Positions 1 through 9,433 of a DNA stretch of 64,000 nt are shown in pieces. The notes under the pieces were generated by a model that saw only the letters and a program-made list of their open reading frames with translations, ran no database searches and was not told the DNA's origin. This DNA comes from Paraburkholderia ginsengisoli NBRC 100965. GTDB taxonomy: Bacteria; Pseudomonadota; Gammaproteobacteria; Burkholderiales; Burkholderiaceae. Position numbers and translations under genes: made by a program. The stretch's first letter is position 1. Each line of letters opens with the position of its first letter. The DNA lies in NCBI RefSeq assembly GCF_000739735.1, contig NZ_BBJF01000003.1:434001-498000 (forward strand), read 5' to 3'.

Positions 1-9
1 GGAGGGGTA

Positions 10-249
10 ATGGACAATATCGAACAGCGCGTCAAGAAGATCGTCGCAGAACAACTGGGCGTTGCAGAAGCTGAAATCAAGAACGAAGCTTCGTTCGTGA
101 ACGACCTCGGCGCCGACTCGCTCGACACCGTTGAGCTCGTGATGGCCCTCGAAGACGAATTCGGCATGGAAATTCCGGATGAAGAAGCCGAGAAAATCAC
201 CACCGTTCAGCAAGCGATCGATTACGCTCGCGCGAACGTCAAGGCCTAA
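10..249 (+). CDS. acpP: Acyl carrier protein AcpP
   Basis: This is the 79-residue carrier that holds growing acyl chains as thioesters during type II fatty acid synthesis in the cytosol. The sequence has the typical acidic four-helix composition and the DSLDTVELV motif; Ser37 is the residue that receives 4'-phosphopantetheine. A strong ribosome site (ggagggg) lies immediately before the ATG at the window edge. The next gene is fabF, as in the standard fab cluster, and the enzyme that primes it (AcpS) is encoded at 13542-14000. The length is normal for the family. Confidence 0.98.
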
Positions 250-311
250 AGTCATTCGCGCCTGCGTTTCTGCGTTGGCGGCGTATGACGCCCTGCCGTG
301 TCGGTTGCCGA

Positions 312-334
312 CGCCAGCAGGGCTGGCGCGTTTT
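312..334 (+). terminator. Probable terminator after acpP
   Basis: Arms cgccag (312-317) and ctggcg (323-328) enclose a 5-base loop and are followed by cgtttt. The 6-bp stem is short, so termination is probably partial, which would give much acpP mRNA and less read-through into fabF. Confidence 0.45.
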
Positions 335-416
335 GGCGTACTGCTTGCCGCGCCGTTTGCCATGCAGGAGCCAGCGATGTTGACTGCGCAAATTTTCGCG
401 CGATTGCCGACTTAAC

Positions 417-468
417 AGCCACAGGGCACACAGGGCAGAATCCTGTGGCCGCTGTGGCTTTTGCTTTT
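417..468 (+). promoter_or_regulatory. Competing hairpins upstream of fabF
   Basis: Bases 417-424 (agccacag) can pair with 452-459 (ctgtggct). The overlapping 418-425 (gccacagg) can instead pair with 442-449 (cctgtggc), and 429-434 (cacagg) can pair with 442-447. The outer pairing is followed by two T4 runs (459-462 and 465-468). The arrangement looks like a weak terminator with alternative folds, 25 bases before the fabF start. No regulator is known from the sequence. Confidence 0.35.
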
Positions 469-492
469 GTCATCTATGAAAAAGGGGTTACC

Positions 493-1731
493 GTGAGCCG
501 CCGTCGTGTTGTTGTTACAGGCCTGGGGCTGATTTCGCCTGTTGGCAATAATGTTGCCGACGGCTGGGCCAATCTGGTCGCCGGCAAGTCGGGTATTGCC
601 AATATCACGAAGTTCGATGCATCGAACTTCTCGACTCGTTTCGCCGGCGAGGTGAAGGGCTTCAATATCGAGGACTACATCCCCGGTAAGGAAGCGCGCC
701 ACATGGATACGTTCATCCATTACGGCGTGGCTGCAGGCATCCAGGCGATGCAGGACAGCGGCCTCGAAGTCACCGACGAGAATTCGGAGCGTATCGGTGT
801 GGTGGTCGGTTCGGGCATCGGCGGTTTGCCGATGATCGAAGTGACGCAAACCGAACTGCTCAATCGCGGCCCACGCCGTATTTCGCCGTTCTTCGTGCCG
901 GCGTCGATCATCAACATGATCTCCGGCCATCTGTCGATCAAGTTCGGCATCAAGGGTCCGAATCTCGCCATCGTCACTGCATGTACCACCGGTCTGCATT
1001 GCATCGGCGAGGCTTCACGTCTGATCGAATACGGCGACGCCGACGTGATGATCGCGGGCGGCGCGGAATCGACCGTATCGCCGCTGGGTATCGGCGGCTT
1101 TGCGGCGGCGCGCGCGCTGTCGCAACGCAATGACGATCCGGCCACCGCGAGCCGTCCGTGGGACAAGGACCGCGACGGTTTCGTGCTGGGCGAGGGCGCG
1201 GGCGTGATGGTGCTCGAAGAGTACGAGCATGCGAAGGCGCGCGGCGCGAAGATTTACGCCGAAGTCAGCGGCTATGGGATGAGCGGCGACGCCTATCACA
1301 TGACCGCGCCGCTGGAAGACGGCGACGGCGCACGCCGCTGCATGCTGGCCGCGATGAAGAACGCGGGCATCAATGCCGATCAGGTGAATTACCTGAACGC
1401 GCACGGCACGTCCACGCCGCTCGGCGACCTCGCTGAAACCACCGGCATCAAGCGCGCGTTCGGCGATCACGCCAAAGATATGGTCGTGAATTCGACCAAG
1501 TCGATGACGGGTCACCTGTTGGGCGGCGCGGGCGGTCTGGAGTCGGTGTTCACCGTGCTGGCCGTGCATCATCAGGTGTCGCCGCCGACCATCAACATCT
1601 TCAATCAGGATCCGGCCTGCGATCTCGATTACTGCGCGAACACTGCGCGGGAGATGAAGATCGACGTCGCGCTGAAAAACTCGTTCGGGTTCGGCGGCAC
1701 GAACGGCACGCTGGTCTTCAAGCGCGCCTGA
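493..1731 (+). CDS. fabF: 3-oxoacyl-ACP synthase II (KAS II)
   Basis: FabF condenses malonyl-ACP with acyl-ACP in the elongation step of fatty acid synthesis. With the GTG start at 493 the protein has 412 residues, the usual length, and begins with the conserved SRRRVVVTG segment; the longer open frame upstream has no family similarity. The catalytic triad is complete: Cys164 in TACTTG, His304 in NAHGTSTP and His341 in [11 protein letters not shown], with Lys336 in NSTKS. A purine stretch (aaaaagggg, 479-487) serves as ribosome site. It follows acpP, which supplies its substrate carrier. Confidence 0.97.
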   Translation: MSRRRVVVTGLGLISPVGNNVADGWANLVAGKSGIANITKFDASNFSTRFAGEVKGFNIEDYIPGKEARHMDTFIHYGVAAGIQAMQDSGLEVTDENSERIGVVVGSGIGGLPMIEVTQTELLNRGPRRISPFFVPASIINMISGHLSIKFGIKGPNLAIVTACTTGLHCIGEASRLIEYGDADVMIAGGAESTVSPLGIGGFAAARALSQRNDDPATASRPWDKDRDGFVLGEGAGVMVLEEYEHAKARGAKIYAEVSGYGMSGDAYHMTAPLEDGDGARRCMLAAMKNAGINADQVNYLNAHGTSTPLGDLAETTGIKRAFGDHAKDMVVNSTKSMTGHLLGGAGGLESVFTVLAVHHQVSPPTINIFNQDPACDLDYCANTAREMKIDVALKNSFGFGGTNGTLVFKRA

Positions 1732-1745
1732 TCGCCTGATAGCGG

Positions 1746-2231
1746 GTGACGCACCAGTCGACGACGCCGGCTCTGCCGGCGCTCTCCCTCGCATCGGCAA
1801 CGCCCGAAGGAGCGACGCAGCGGATCGCGCTGCGTCGCTCCTTGTCTATGCGCGTTGCGTTGGGGGTGTTCGTACTGACGGCGACGTTGGCTGTCTACAC
1901 CTGTGCCGCGTCGCACCTGGGCGTATGGGAGGCGGTTCCGTTGACGCTTGCCGTGGGGGCACTGCTCAGCCTCTGCGCAGTCAGACACGAGCGTGCGCAA
2001 CCAGTCGCGCTAAGAATAGGGCGGGACGAATTGTCTGCCTGGGATCAGGCGGGCAAGCTGCTGGCGCAGGGCAGGATTGCCGGCTGTTCGCAGTGGAGCG
2101 GGCGCCTGCTAATTCTCGCGCTCAAGCCTGACGCGGGACGCTCGAGTACCTTGCTGCTTGCCGCCGACTCGCTCCCGGTATCCGTTTTCCGGGAACTGTC
2201 GGTGTTGGGCCGACGCGCCGCCGGCGCCTGA
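1746..2231 (+). CDS. YgfX/CptA-like inner-membrane protein
   Basis: The protein is up to 161 residues with a GTG start. It shows two adjacent hydrophobic segments (about residues 36-55 and 60-78) and then a soluble beta-rich tail ending in a LLLAADSLP...FRELSVL block. That architecture and the LAADS block resemble E. coli YgfX (DUF1434), a small two-helix membrane protein reported to act with SdhE and on cytoskeletal proteins. No SdhE-like partner gene is adjacent. A family-like LRRS segment precedes the first helix, so I keep the upstream start although a perfect 16-bp inverted repeat overlaps it; ATG 1848 is the alternative. The function here is inferred only from weak family resemblance. 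Confidence 0.7.
   Translation: MTHQSTTPALPALSLASATPEGATQRIALRRSLSMRVALGVFVLTATLAVYTCAASHLGVWEAVPLTLAVGALLSLCAVRHERAQPVALRIGRDELSAWDQAGKLLAQGRIAGCSQWSGRLLILALKPDAGRSSTLLLAADSLPVSVFRELSVLGRRAAGA
1807..1843. repeat. Perfect 16-bp inverted repeat (fabF terminator-like)
   Basis: Arms 1807-1822 and 1828-1843 are exact reverse complements around the loop gatcg; the 5' arm begins aaggagcg and the 3' arm ends cgctcctt. It looks like the fabF terminator although it lacks a long T run, and it lies inside the N-terminal codons of the YgfX-like frame. Confidence 0.6.
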
Positions 2232-2337
2232 CTGTAACGACTGTAACCGCTGTTACCGGAGTAACGTGCCCGGATGATGTGGACGCTACAATGGTGCCCC
2301 GCCATGCGCCCTATAGTTAAGTTAACGGATTTATCAG

Positions 2338-2937
2338 GTGAGCGAAAAAGAAATTGATCAGGTGCTGGTCGAGCGCGTCCAGAAGGGCGACAAGGCCGCG
2401 TTCGAGCTTCTGGTCTCCAAATACCACCGCAAGATTCTCCGGCTGATCTCCCGTCTCGTGCGAGACCCCGCCGAAGTGGAGGACGTCGCGCAGGATGCCT
2501 TTATCAAGGCGTACCGGGCGTTGCCTCAGTTTCGCGGGGAATCGGCTTTTTATACGTGGTTGTACCGGATTGCGGTCAACACGGCAAAGAACTACCTTGC
2601 CACCCAAGGCCGCCGCGCACCCACTTCGACCGAAGCAGATGCTGAAGAAGCTGAAACTTTCTCGGACGCCGACCAACTAAGGGATATCAACACGCCTGAG
2701 TCGATGTTGATGAGCAAGCAGATCGCTGAGACGGTCAATGCTGCGATGGCGGTTTTACCGGAAGAATTGCGCACCGCCATTACTCTTCGTGAAATTGAAG
2801 GTTTGAGCTACGAGGAAATCGCTGAGATGATGGGCTGCCCAATCGGCACCGTCAGATCACGAATTTTCCGCGCTCGCGAAGCCATTGCGGCAAAATTGCG
2901 TCCGTTGCTTGACACACCTGAAGGCAAGCGCTGGTAA
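2338..2937 (+). CDS. rpoE: RNA polymerase sigma-E factor (RpoE/AlgU)
   Basis: This 199-residue ECF sigma factor directs transcription of envelope-stress genes. Region 2 is seen in EDVAQDAFIKAYRAL with FRGESAFYTWLYRIA; region 4 is the helix-turn-helix LSYEEIAEMMGCPIGTVRSR. It starts with GTG. A TATAGT hexamer at 2312-2317 could be a -10 element for the operon. The next genes encode its anti-sigma factor (RseA), the periplasmic co-regulator (RseB) and a DegP-type protease, the classical algU-mucA-mucB-mucD order. Confidence 0.97.
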   Translation: MSEKEIDQVLVERVQKGDKAAFELLVSKYHRKILRLISRLVRDPAEVEDVAQDAFIKAYRALPQFRGESAFYTWLYRIAVNTAKNYLATQGRRAPTSTEADAEEAETFSDADQLRDINTPESMLMSKQIAETVNAAMAVLPEELRTAITLREIEGLSYEEIAEMMGCPIGTVRSRIFRAREAIAAKLRPLLDTPEGKRW

Positions 2938-3018
2938 TTCCCAGCCGGCCGACCGGGCACGGGTGCAATATCTGGATTAGTGGTGTCACTACGGGGTATT
3001 TGTAAGATGGGGAGCATC

Positions 3019-3639
3019 ATGGGGTCGGTCTCGGTGCAATCGCAAGCCAGTTCGCGCGGTGAACGTCTGTCCGCTTTTGTCGACGGTGAGCTGGTCGGCG
3101 AAGAGCATCTGAATCTGGACAAGTTTCTTGCCGGGCTGGACGGTGAAGACCGCGTGGCCTGGTCGAGCTATCACCTGATCGGGGACGCGCTGCGTTCGGA
3201 CGATCTGGCGATCAGTCCAGCCACGAGCAGCGCGTTCCTGAACGGTTTCGCCGCGCGCTTCGAAAATGAGCCGCACGTGTTCGCGCCAGCTGCCATGCCG
3301 GTCGCGCGCCGTTTGCTGGCGTTGCGCCGCCGTGTCGTGCCGGCGTTTGCCGTAGCGGCCGCCGCGGCCACGCTGACGTGGATCGTCGTGCCGCAACTGC
3401 AAGGCGTGCCGGGCGCTCCGGGCGCGCAACTCGCATCGCTGCATGGCGACGCGGTACAACGCGTGGCGATGGCGCCGGTGTCGGGAGCAGCGCAGCCGAT
3501 CGCGCAGGACGCGAACATCATCCGCGACGCAAGCCTCGATCAATATCTGGAAGCTCACCAGCAATTCGCGCAACAACCGGTCATGGCGGGCTCGATGCCG
3601 GTGATTCGCGCAGCTTCAGTCTCTACGCAAGGCCAATAG
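3019..3639 (+). CDS. rseA: Sigma-E anti-sigma factor RseA (MucA)
   Basis: RseA is a single-pass inner-membrane protein that holds sigma-E inactive until stress-triggered proteolysis. With the ATG at 3019 (ribosome site tgggga just upstream) it has 206 residues. The N-terminal cytoplasmic domain carries the typical LSAFVDGEL...WSSYHLIGDALRSDDL pattern of anti-sigma-E proteins. One hydrophobic span (about residues 106-126) follows an Arg-rich stretch, and the rest is periplasmic. An in-frame ATG at 3007 and a GTG at 2980 are possible but less likely starts. It sits between rpoE and rseB. Confidence 0.93.
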   Translation: MGSVSVQSQASSRGERLSAFVDGELVGEEHLNLDKFLAGLDGEDRVAWSSYHLIGDALRSDDLAISPATSSAFLNGFAARFENEPHVFAPAAMPVARRLLALRRRVVPAFAVAAAAATLTWIVVPQLQGVPGAPGAQLASLHGDAVQRVAMAPVSGAAQPIAQDANIIRDASLDQYLEAHQQFAQQPVMAGSMPVIRAASVSTQGQ

Positions 3640-3643
3640 TTTG

Positions 3644-4687
3644 ATGCAGACTCCGCGGTTGAATAAAACGACTATCTGGGGGCGGCTGCCGACATTTCTG
3701 TTCTGCGCAGCCGTATTGTTGTCCGCTACGCCGCGGGTCTTTGCACAAACCGCCGATCCGCTCGTCGCCCGTCGCACGGCCGCGGATCTGCTCGATCGGA
3801 TCCATCAGGCTGCTCAGCAGCAAAACTACGAAGGCGCGTTCGTCTATCAGCGCGGCAATTTCGTTCAGACGTCGCGTATCGCGCATTACTCGACCCATTC
3901 CGACGGCGAATTCGAGCAACTCGAGAGCCTCGACGGCAAGCCGCGCAAAATGCTCCGTCATAACGACGATCTCTACACGTTCGTGCCGGAGCGGCGTCTG
4001 TTGGTAGTCGAGAAGCGCCAGAACAAAGATTCGTTCCCGGCCCTGCTCGCGGTGAGCGGCGAACAGGTCCTGTCTGTCTACGAGCCCAAGCTGCTCGGTG
4101 AGGACCGCGTCGCGGGCGTCGACAGCCAGGTGATCGAACTCGATCCGAAGGACGCATATCGCTTCGCCTACAAGCTTTGGGCCGACAAGAAGACGGGCCT
4201 GCTGCTGCGCGCGCAAACCCTCGACCCGAACGGCCAGGTCCTCGAACAGTTGTCGTTTTCGCAGATTCGCATCGGCGTGCCGGTCGACAAAGCAAGCATC
4301 GTCAATGGCATTCGTAATACGGCGGGTTGGACGGTGGTGCGTCCGCCGGTCGAGCCAGTCGACATGGCCGCGCAGGGCTGGCAGATCACGCCGACCGTGC
4401 CGGGCTTCCGCATGATCCGTCAGTTGCGTCGTCCGATGGCCGCGCGCGAAGCGGGTCAGCCGACCATTCCGGTGGACCAGGCCGTGTTCTCTGACGGCCT
4501 CGCGGCCATTTCGGTGTTCGTCGAGCCGGTCGAGAACAACACGCGCAAGGAAGGCTCGGGAGACAGCGGCGCCACGCACGTACTAGTCAAGCGCCGGGGC
4601 GACTTCTGGATTACTCTGCTCGGTGAAGTGCCCCAGACCACATTGCAGCAATTTGCGTCTGCCATAGAATACAAATCTCCGAAGTAA
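3644..4687 (+). CDS. rseB: Periplasmic sigma-E regulator RseB (MucB)
   Basis: RseB binds the periplasmic part of RseA and shields it from DegS cleavage; it is thought to sense lipid or LPS intermediates. The 347-residue protein begins with a signal peptide ending near FAQTAD, followed by the MucB/RseB N-terminal domain (AADLLDRIHQAAQQQNYEGAF pattern) and a C-terminal domain ending in a helix with ITLLGEVP. A TTG codon at 3641 sits just before the chosen ATG. The gene starts 4 bases after the rseA stop, so the two are probably translationally coupled. Confidence 0.95.
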   Translation: MQTPRLNKTTIWGRLPTFLFCAAVLLSATPRVFAQTADPLVARRTAADLLDRIHQAAQQQNYEGAFVYQRGNFVQTSRIAHYSTHSDGEFEQLESLDGKPRKMLRHNDDLYTFVPERRLLVVEKRQNKDSFPALLAVSGEQVLSVYEPKLLGEDRVAGVDSQVIELDPKDAYRFAYKLWADKKTGLLLRAQTLDPNGQVLEQLSFSQIRIGVPVDKASIVNGIRNTAGWTVVRPPVEPVDMAAQGWQITPTVPGFRMIRQLRRPMAAREAGQPTIPVDQAVFSDGLAAISVFVEPVENNTRKEGSGDSGATHVLVKRRGDFWITLLGEVPQTTLQQFASAIEYKSPK

Positions 4688-4722
4688 CCCTCCGAATCCT
4701 GAATCCCTCGGCTTGCTACGAT

Positions 4723-6243
4723 ATGACGACTTTCTCGGTGCGCAAATTCCTCGCGGCCGCGGTGGTAGCGGCGTGTTTGCCGCTCGTGCCGCACATGGCG
4801 TCGGCGGCTCCCGCCGCCAATCTGCCCGACTTCACTGACCTGGTCGACAAAGTCGGCCCGGCGGTCGTCAATATTCGCACGACTACTCGCGTGTCAAACA
4901 GCGGTCCCCGCGGCGGTCTTCCGCCCGGTATGGACGACGGCGACATGTCGGAGTTCTTCCGCCGCTTCTTCGGCATTCCGTTGCCGCAGTCGCCGCAATC
5001 TCCGGGGGCGCCCGGTTCGCCACGCGGCGGCGACAACGGCGGCGGCAGTGGCGGCAGCCAGGACACGCCGGATAGCAACGATCCGGAGCAGAACAGCGGG
5101 GTGGGCTCGGGCTTCATCCTGTCGGCGGACGGTTATGTGATGACCAACGCGCACGTCGTCGACGACGCGGACACCATCTACGTCACGCTGACCGACAAGC
5201 GCGAATTCAAGGCGAAACTGATCGGCGTCGACGACCGCACGGACGTCGCCGTCGTGAAGATCAGCGCTGCCAATCTGCCGACCATCACGATCGGCGACTC
5301 GAACAAGGTGCGCGTGGGCGAGTGGGTGGTCGCAATCGGCTCGCCATTCGGTCTCGAGAACACGGTGACGGCCGGCATCGTCAGCGCCAAGGGGCGCGAT
5401 ACCGGCGACTATCTGCCGTTCATCCAGACCGACGTGGCGGTCAACCCGGGTAACTCGGGCGGTCCGCTGATCAACATGCAGGGCGAAGTGATTGGCATCA
5501 ACTCGCAGATCTACAGCCGCACCGGTGGCTTCATGGGCATCTCATTCGCGATTCCGATCGACGAGGCGATGCGTGTCGCCGATCAACTGAAGAGTTCCGG
5601 TAAGGTGGTGCGCGGCCGTATCGCGGTGGCGATCGGCGAAGTGACCAAAGACGTCGCTGACTCACTCGGCCTGCCCAAGGCGCAGGGCGCGCTGGTGAGC
5701 AGCGTCGAACCGGGCGGCCCGGCGGATAAGGCCGGCGTGCAGCCGGGCGACATCATTCTGAAGTTCAACGGTCATTCGGTCGACACGGCCACGGATCTGC
5801 CGCGCATGGTCGGCGACACGAAGCCGGGAACCAAGTCGACGATCACCATCTGGCGCAAGGGTCAGACGCGTGACCTGCCGGTCACGATCGCCGAGATGCA
5901 GCCGGACAAAACCGCGAAGGCGGATCAGAAGAAGCCGCAGCCGCCGAAGCAGCGCGCGACGAACGCGCTGGGTCTCGCCGTCAGCGACATCCCCGCTGAT
6001 CAGTTGAAAGCGCTGAAGCTTCACAACGGCGTGCAGATCGACGCGGTGGACGGCCCGGCGACACGTGTCGGCCTGCAGAAAGGCGACATCGTGCTGCGGG
6101 TCGGCGACACGGACATCACGAGCGCCAAGCAGTTCGACGAACTGACTTCGCACCTCGATTCGACGAAGATGGTCGCGCTGCTGGTTCGTCGTGGCGAGAA
6201 TACGCAGTTCGTGCCGATCCGCCCGCGCAGCGCGCAGAAATGA
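4723..6243 (+). CDS. mucD: Periplasmic serine protease MucD/DegP (Do family)
   Basis: This 506-residue periplasmic HtrA-type protease and chaperone degrades misfolded envelope proteins. A signal peptide ends near ASAAP (about residue 28). The trypsin-like domain has His144 in TNAHVVDD, Asp174 in DDRTDVAVVK and Ser245 in NPGNSGGPL. Two PDZ domains follow, at about 280-370 and 410-500. Between residues 88 and 125 the flexible LA-type loop is unusually rich in Pro, Gly and Ser. As the last gene of the rpoE operon it provides the effector protease. The following small gene overlaps its stop by four bases. Confidence 0.96.
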   Translation: MTTFSVRKFLAAAVVAACLPLVPHMASAAPAANLPDFTDLVDKVGPAVVNIRTTTRVSNSGPRGGLPPGMDDGDMSEFFRRFFGIPLPQSPQSPGAPGSPRGGDNGGGSGGSQDTPDSNDPEQNSGVGSGFILSADGYVMTNAHVVDDADTIYVTLTDKREFKAKLIGVDDRTDVAVVKISAANLPTITIGDSNKVRVGEWVVAIGSPFGLENTVTAGIVSAKGRDTGDYLPFIQTDVAVNPGNSGGPLINMQGEVIGINSQIYSRTGGFMGISFAIPIDEAMRVADQLKSSGKVVRGRIAVAIGEVTKDVADSLGLPKAQGALVSSVEPGGPADKAGVQPGDIILKFNGHSVDTATDLPRMVGDTKPGTKSTITIWRKGQTRDLPVTIAEMQPDKTAKADQKKPQPPKQRATNALGLAVSDIPADQLKALKLHNGVQIDAVDGPATRVGLQKGDIVLRVGDTDITSAKQFDELTSHLDSTKMVALLVRRGENTQFVPIRPRSAQK

Positions 6244-6503
6244 GCGGAGCGGCGCCGCTCACGCTCTACGGGCGAGCGTGGTGCCACCTCTGCGACGACA
6301 TGCGCGCCGCGCTCGAGCCGTTGCTGACCGAGTTCGGCGCGCAGGTCGAGGTGATCGACGTCGACAGCGATCCGCTGCTGGAAGCCCGTTACAACGAACT
6401 GGTGCCTGTTCTGGTCTGCGACGGCGTCGAACTGTGTCACTATCACCTCGACGCAGCGCGGGTTCGTACCGCACTGGCCGCACGTGCAACGGCGGCCCGC
6501 TGA
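6240..6503 (+). CDS. Glutaredoxin/thioredoxin-like protein (DUF836 type)
   Basis: This 87-residue protein has a short thioredoxin-fold pattern: a beta strand LTLYGRAWC with the redox motif CHLC (Cys15, Cys18), and a VPVLVCDG segment with the cis-proline typical of glutaredoxins. The start ATGA overlaps the mucD stop, which suggests translational coupling with the envelope-stress operon. Such small glutaredoxin-like proteins often lie between mucD and lepA in beta-proteobacteria. Its redox partner is unknown. Confidence 0.85.
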   Translation: MSGAAPLTLYGRAWCHLCDDMRAALEPLLTEFGAQVEVIDVDSDPLLEARYNELVPVLVCDGVELCHYHLDAARVRTALAARATAAR

Positions 6504-6653
6504 GATTACCCAAGGGTTCAACGACCGCACAAACGCGCGTTGCGCCCACCGAGTTTCACGCCTCTCCTGAGCCATCTTTTTCCCCGAGCTTCGCAAGATG
6601 CGCCGGGCGATAGCCTTTTCGGCTAAAATAGATAGGTTTTTCACCTACTTACA

Positions 6654-6689
6654 AGGCGTGCTCCGCTATTGTCCGAGCGCGCCTTTTTT
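6654..6689 (+). terminator. Terminator-like hairpin just upstream of lepA
   Basis: Arm aggcgtgctc (6654-6663) pairs with gagcgcgcct (6675-6684), ten pairs with one wobble, and runs directly into T6 (6684-6689). It ends only 16 bases before the lepA ATG. It either ends the mucD transcript, or acts as an attenuator if lepA is transcribed from the TAAAAT hexamer at 6624-6629. Confidence 0.7.
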
Positions 6690-6705
6690 GCTTGATCGGC
6701 ACTGA

Positions 6706-8499
6706 ATGGATCATATTCGTAACTTCTCGATCATTGCGCACATCGACCATGGCAAGTCGACGCTCGCCGATCGCATCATCCAGATCTGCGGCGGCCTGTC
6801 CGACCGCGAGATGGAATCCCAGGTGCTCGACTCGATGGATCTCGAGCGCGAGCGCGGCATCACCATCAAGGCACAAACCGCCGCACTGACGTATCGCGCC
6901 CGCGACGGGCAGGTCTACAACCTGAACATGATCGACACGCCGGGCCACGTCGACTTCTCGTACGAAGTCAGCCGCTCGCTGTCCGCATGCGAAGGCGCGC
7001 TGCTGGTCGTCGATGCGAGCCAGGGCGTGGAGGCGCAAACCGTCGCCAACTGCTACACGGCGATCGAACTCGGCGTCGACGTGATTCCGGTGCTCAACAA
7101 GATCGACCTGCCGGCTGCGAACCCCGAAAACGCGATCGCCGAAATCGAAGACGTGATCGGCATCGACGCAACCGACGCCACGCGTTGCAGCGCGAAGACC
7201 GGCCTCGGCGTCGAAGACGTGCTCGAAGCGCTGGTCGCGAAAGTGCCGGCGCCGAAGGGCGATCCCGAAGCGCCGTTGCAGGCGCTGATCATCGACTCGT
7301 GGTTCGACAACTACGTCGGCGTCGTAATGCTGGTGCGCATCGTCAACGGCACGCTGCGTCCGAAGGACAAGATCCGCATGATGGCGACCGGCGCTCAGTA
7401 CCCGGTCGAGCACATTGGCGTGTTCACCCCGAAGTCGAAGAATCTCGAATCGTTGTCGGCGGGGCAGGTGGGTTTCATCATCGCCGGCATCAAGGAACTG
7501 GCCGCGGCGAAGGTGGGCGACACCGTCACGTTGGTAAACCGTCCGGCGCCCGAGCCGCTGCCGGGCTTCAAGGAAGTGAAGCCGCAGGTGTTCGCCGGCC
7601 TCTATCCGGTCGAAGCGAACCAGTACGATGCGTTGCGCGACTCGCTCGAAAAGCTGAAGCTCAATGACGCTTCGCTGCAGTACGAGCCGGAAGTGTCGCA
7701 GGCGCTCGGCTTCGGCTTCCGTTGCGGCTTCCTCGGTCTGTTGCACATGGAGATCGTGCAGGAACGTCTCGAACGTGAGTTCGACATGGACCTGATCACC
7801 ACGGCGCCAACCGTGGTGTACGAAGTCCTGCAACGCGACGGCACGATCATCATGGTCGAGAATCCGGCCAAGATGCCGGAGCCGTCGAAGATCGAAGAAG
7901 TGCGCGAGCCGATCGTCACCGTGAATCTGTACATGCCGCAAGACTATGTCGGCTCGGTGATCACGCTGTGTACGCAAAAACGCGGCACGCAGATCAACAT
8001 GCAATATCACGGCCGCCAGGTGCAACTCACGTATGAAATTCCGATGGGCGAAGTCGTGCTCGACTTCTTCGATCGTCTGAAGTCGATCTCGCGCGGCTAT
8101 GCGTCGATGGATTACGAGTTCAAGGAATACCGCGCGTCCGACGTCGTGAAGGTCGACATGCTGATCAACGGCGACAAGGTGGATGCGCTGTCGGTCATCG
8201 TGCACCGTTCGCAAAGCCAGTATCGCGGCCGCGAAGTGGCGGCGAAAATGCGCGAACTGATTCCGCGCCAGATGTACGACGTAGCGATCCAGGCGACGAT
8301 CGGGTCAAACATCATCGCGCGTGAAAACATTAAAGCGTTGCGTAAGAACGTGCTGGCAAAATGCTACGGCGGTGACATTTCGCGTAAGAAGAAGCTGCTC
8401 GAAAAGCAGAAGGCAGGCAAGAAGCGAATGAAGCAGGTGGGCTCGGTGGAAATTCCGCAAGAGGCCTTCCTCGCGATCCTGCGTGTCGAAGACAAATAA
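6706..8499 (+). CDS. lepA: Elongation factor 4 (LepA), ribosome back-translocating GTPase
   Basis: LepA is a cytosolic translational GTPase of the EF-G family that acts on stalled or initiating ribosomes. The 597-residue protein has G1 HIDHGKST (residues 10-17), the switch segment RERGIT, G3 DTPGHVDF and G4 NKIDLP. It then has the EF-G-like domains II, III and V, and the LepA-specific C-terminal domain, which is basic near its end ([17 protein letters not shown]). Length and motifs are standard. It is followed 18 bases later by lepB, the usual order. Confidence 0.98.
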   Translation: MDHIRNFSIIAHIDHGKSTLADRIIQICGGLSDREMESQVLDSMDLERERGITIKAQTAALTYRARDGQVYNLNMIDTPGHVDFSYEVSRSLSACEGALLVVDASQGVEAQTVANCYTAIELGVDVIPVLNKIDLPAANPENAIAEIEDVIGIDATDATRCSAKTGLGVEDVLEALVAKVPAPKGDPEAPLQALIIDSWFDNYVGVVMLVRIVNGTLRPKDKIRMMATGAQYPVEHIGVFTPKSKNLESLSAGQVGFIIAGIKELAAAKVGDTVTLVNRPAPEPLPGFKEVKPQVFAGLYPVEANQYDALRDSLEKLKLNDASLQYEPEVSQALGFGFRCGFLGLLHMEIVQERLEREFDMDLITTAPTVVYEVLQRDGTIIMVENPAKMPEPSKIEEVREPIVTVNLYMPQDYVGSVITLCTQKRGTQINMQYHGRQVQLTYEIPMGEVVLDFFDRLKSISRGYASMDYEFKEYRASDVVKVDMLINGDKVDALSVIVHRSQSQYRGREVAAKMRELIPRQMYDVAIQATIGSNIIARENIKALRKNVLAKCYGGDISRKKKLLEKQKAGKKRMKQVGSVEIPQEAFLAILRVEDK

Positions 8500-8517
8500 G
8501 TTGAATAACGGAACGCT

Positions 8518-9411
8518 ATGAATTTTGCGCTGATTCTTTTTGTGCTCGTCATTTTGACGGGCGTCGCATGGGTCGCGGACAAACTGGTTTTCCTGCCGAA
8601 ACGGCGCCGCGCGGCGGAAGCCGCGGTCGCCGAGTTCGACCGTCAGCAAGCGCGCATCGGCGAGCGTTTCGCCGACGAAAACGCGGCGCAAACGCGCGCG
8701 CGTTTGCGTGACGACAAGCTGCGTCAACCGTGGTGGCTCGAGTATTCGGCGAGCTTTTTCCCGGTGATTCTGGTTGTGTTCGTCGTGCGCTCGTTCGTGG
8801 TCGAGCCGTTCAAGATTCCGTCGGGCTCGATGGTGCCGACGCTGCTGGTGGGCGACTTCATCCTCGTCAATAAATTCGAATACGGTATCCGTCTGCCGAT
8901 CACCAACACGCAAGTCACGCAGGGCAGTCCGCTCGCGCGCGGCGACGTCGTGGTGTTCCGTTATCCGAAAGACGAATCGGTCGACTACATCAAGCGCGTG
9001 ATTGGCCTGCCGGGCGACGTCGTCGAGTATCAGGACAAGAAGCTCACGATCAACGGTAAGCCGGTGCCGGAAACGCCGCTTGCCGATTATCTCGACGAAG
9101 AGCGCCTCGGTTACGCGAAGCAGTTCGAAGAAGATATCGACGGCCGCAAGAACGCGGTGCTGAACAATCCGGCGGTGCCGCCGTTCATCGTCGGCGCGGA
9201 AGATTTTCCGTATCGCGACAACTGCACGTACAACGCACACGGCGTGATTTGCAAAGTGCCGCCGGGCAATTACTTCATGATGGGCGACAACCGCGATAAC
9301 AGCGCGGATAGCCGTTACTGGGGTTTCGTGCCGAACCAGAATATCGTCGGCCGCGCCTTTTTCATCTGGATGAACTTCAGCGATCTGAAACGCATCGGCT
9401 CATTCCACTGA
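8518..9411 (+). CDS. lepB: Signal peptidase I (leader peptidase)
   Basis: LepB removes signal peptides from exported proteins at the periplasmic face of the inner membrane. The 297-residue protein has an N-terminal membrane helix (residues 1-20), a cytoplasmic loop, a second helix near 78-95, and then the catalytic domain. The Ser/Lys dyad is Ser104 in PSGSMVPTL and Lys159 in YIKRVIGLPGD; the GDNRDNSADSRYWG box is intact. It lies in a probable operon with lepA. Confidence 0.97.
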   Translation: MNFALILFVLVILTGVAWVADKLVFLPKRRRAAEAAVAEFDRQQARIGERFADENAAQTRARLRDDKLRQPWWLEYSASFFPVILVVFVVRSFVVEPFKIPSGSMVPTLLVGDFILVNKFEYGIRLPITNTQVTQGSPLARGDVVVFRYPKDESVDYIKRVIGLPGDVVEYQDKKLTINGKPVPETPLADYLDEERLGYAKQFEEDIDGRKNAVLNNPAVPPFIVGAEDFPYRDNCTYNAHGVICKVPPGNYFMMGDNRDNSADSRYWGFVPNQNIVGRAFFIWMNFSDLKRIGSFH

Positions 9412-9433
9412 GTTCGTCTGCGTCGATTGCACG

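Noticed and set aside
6649..8214. 521-codon minus-strand frame over lepA
   Set aside because: It is a His/Arg/Asp-rich shadow of lepA with no conserved pattern.
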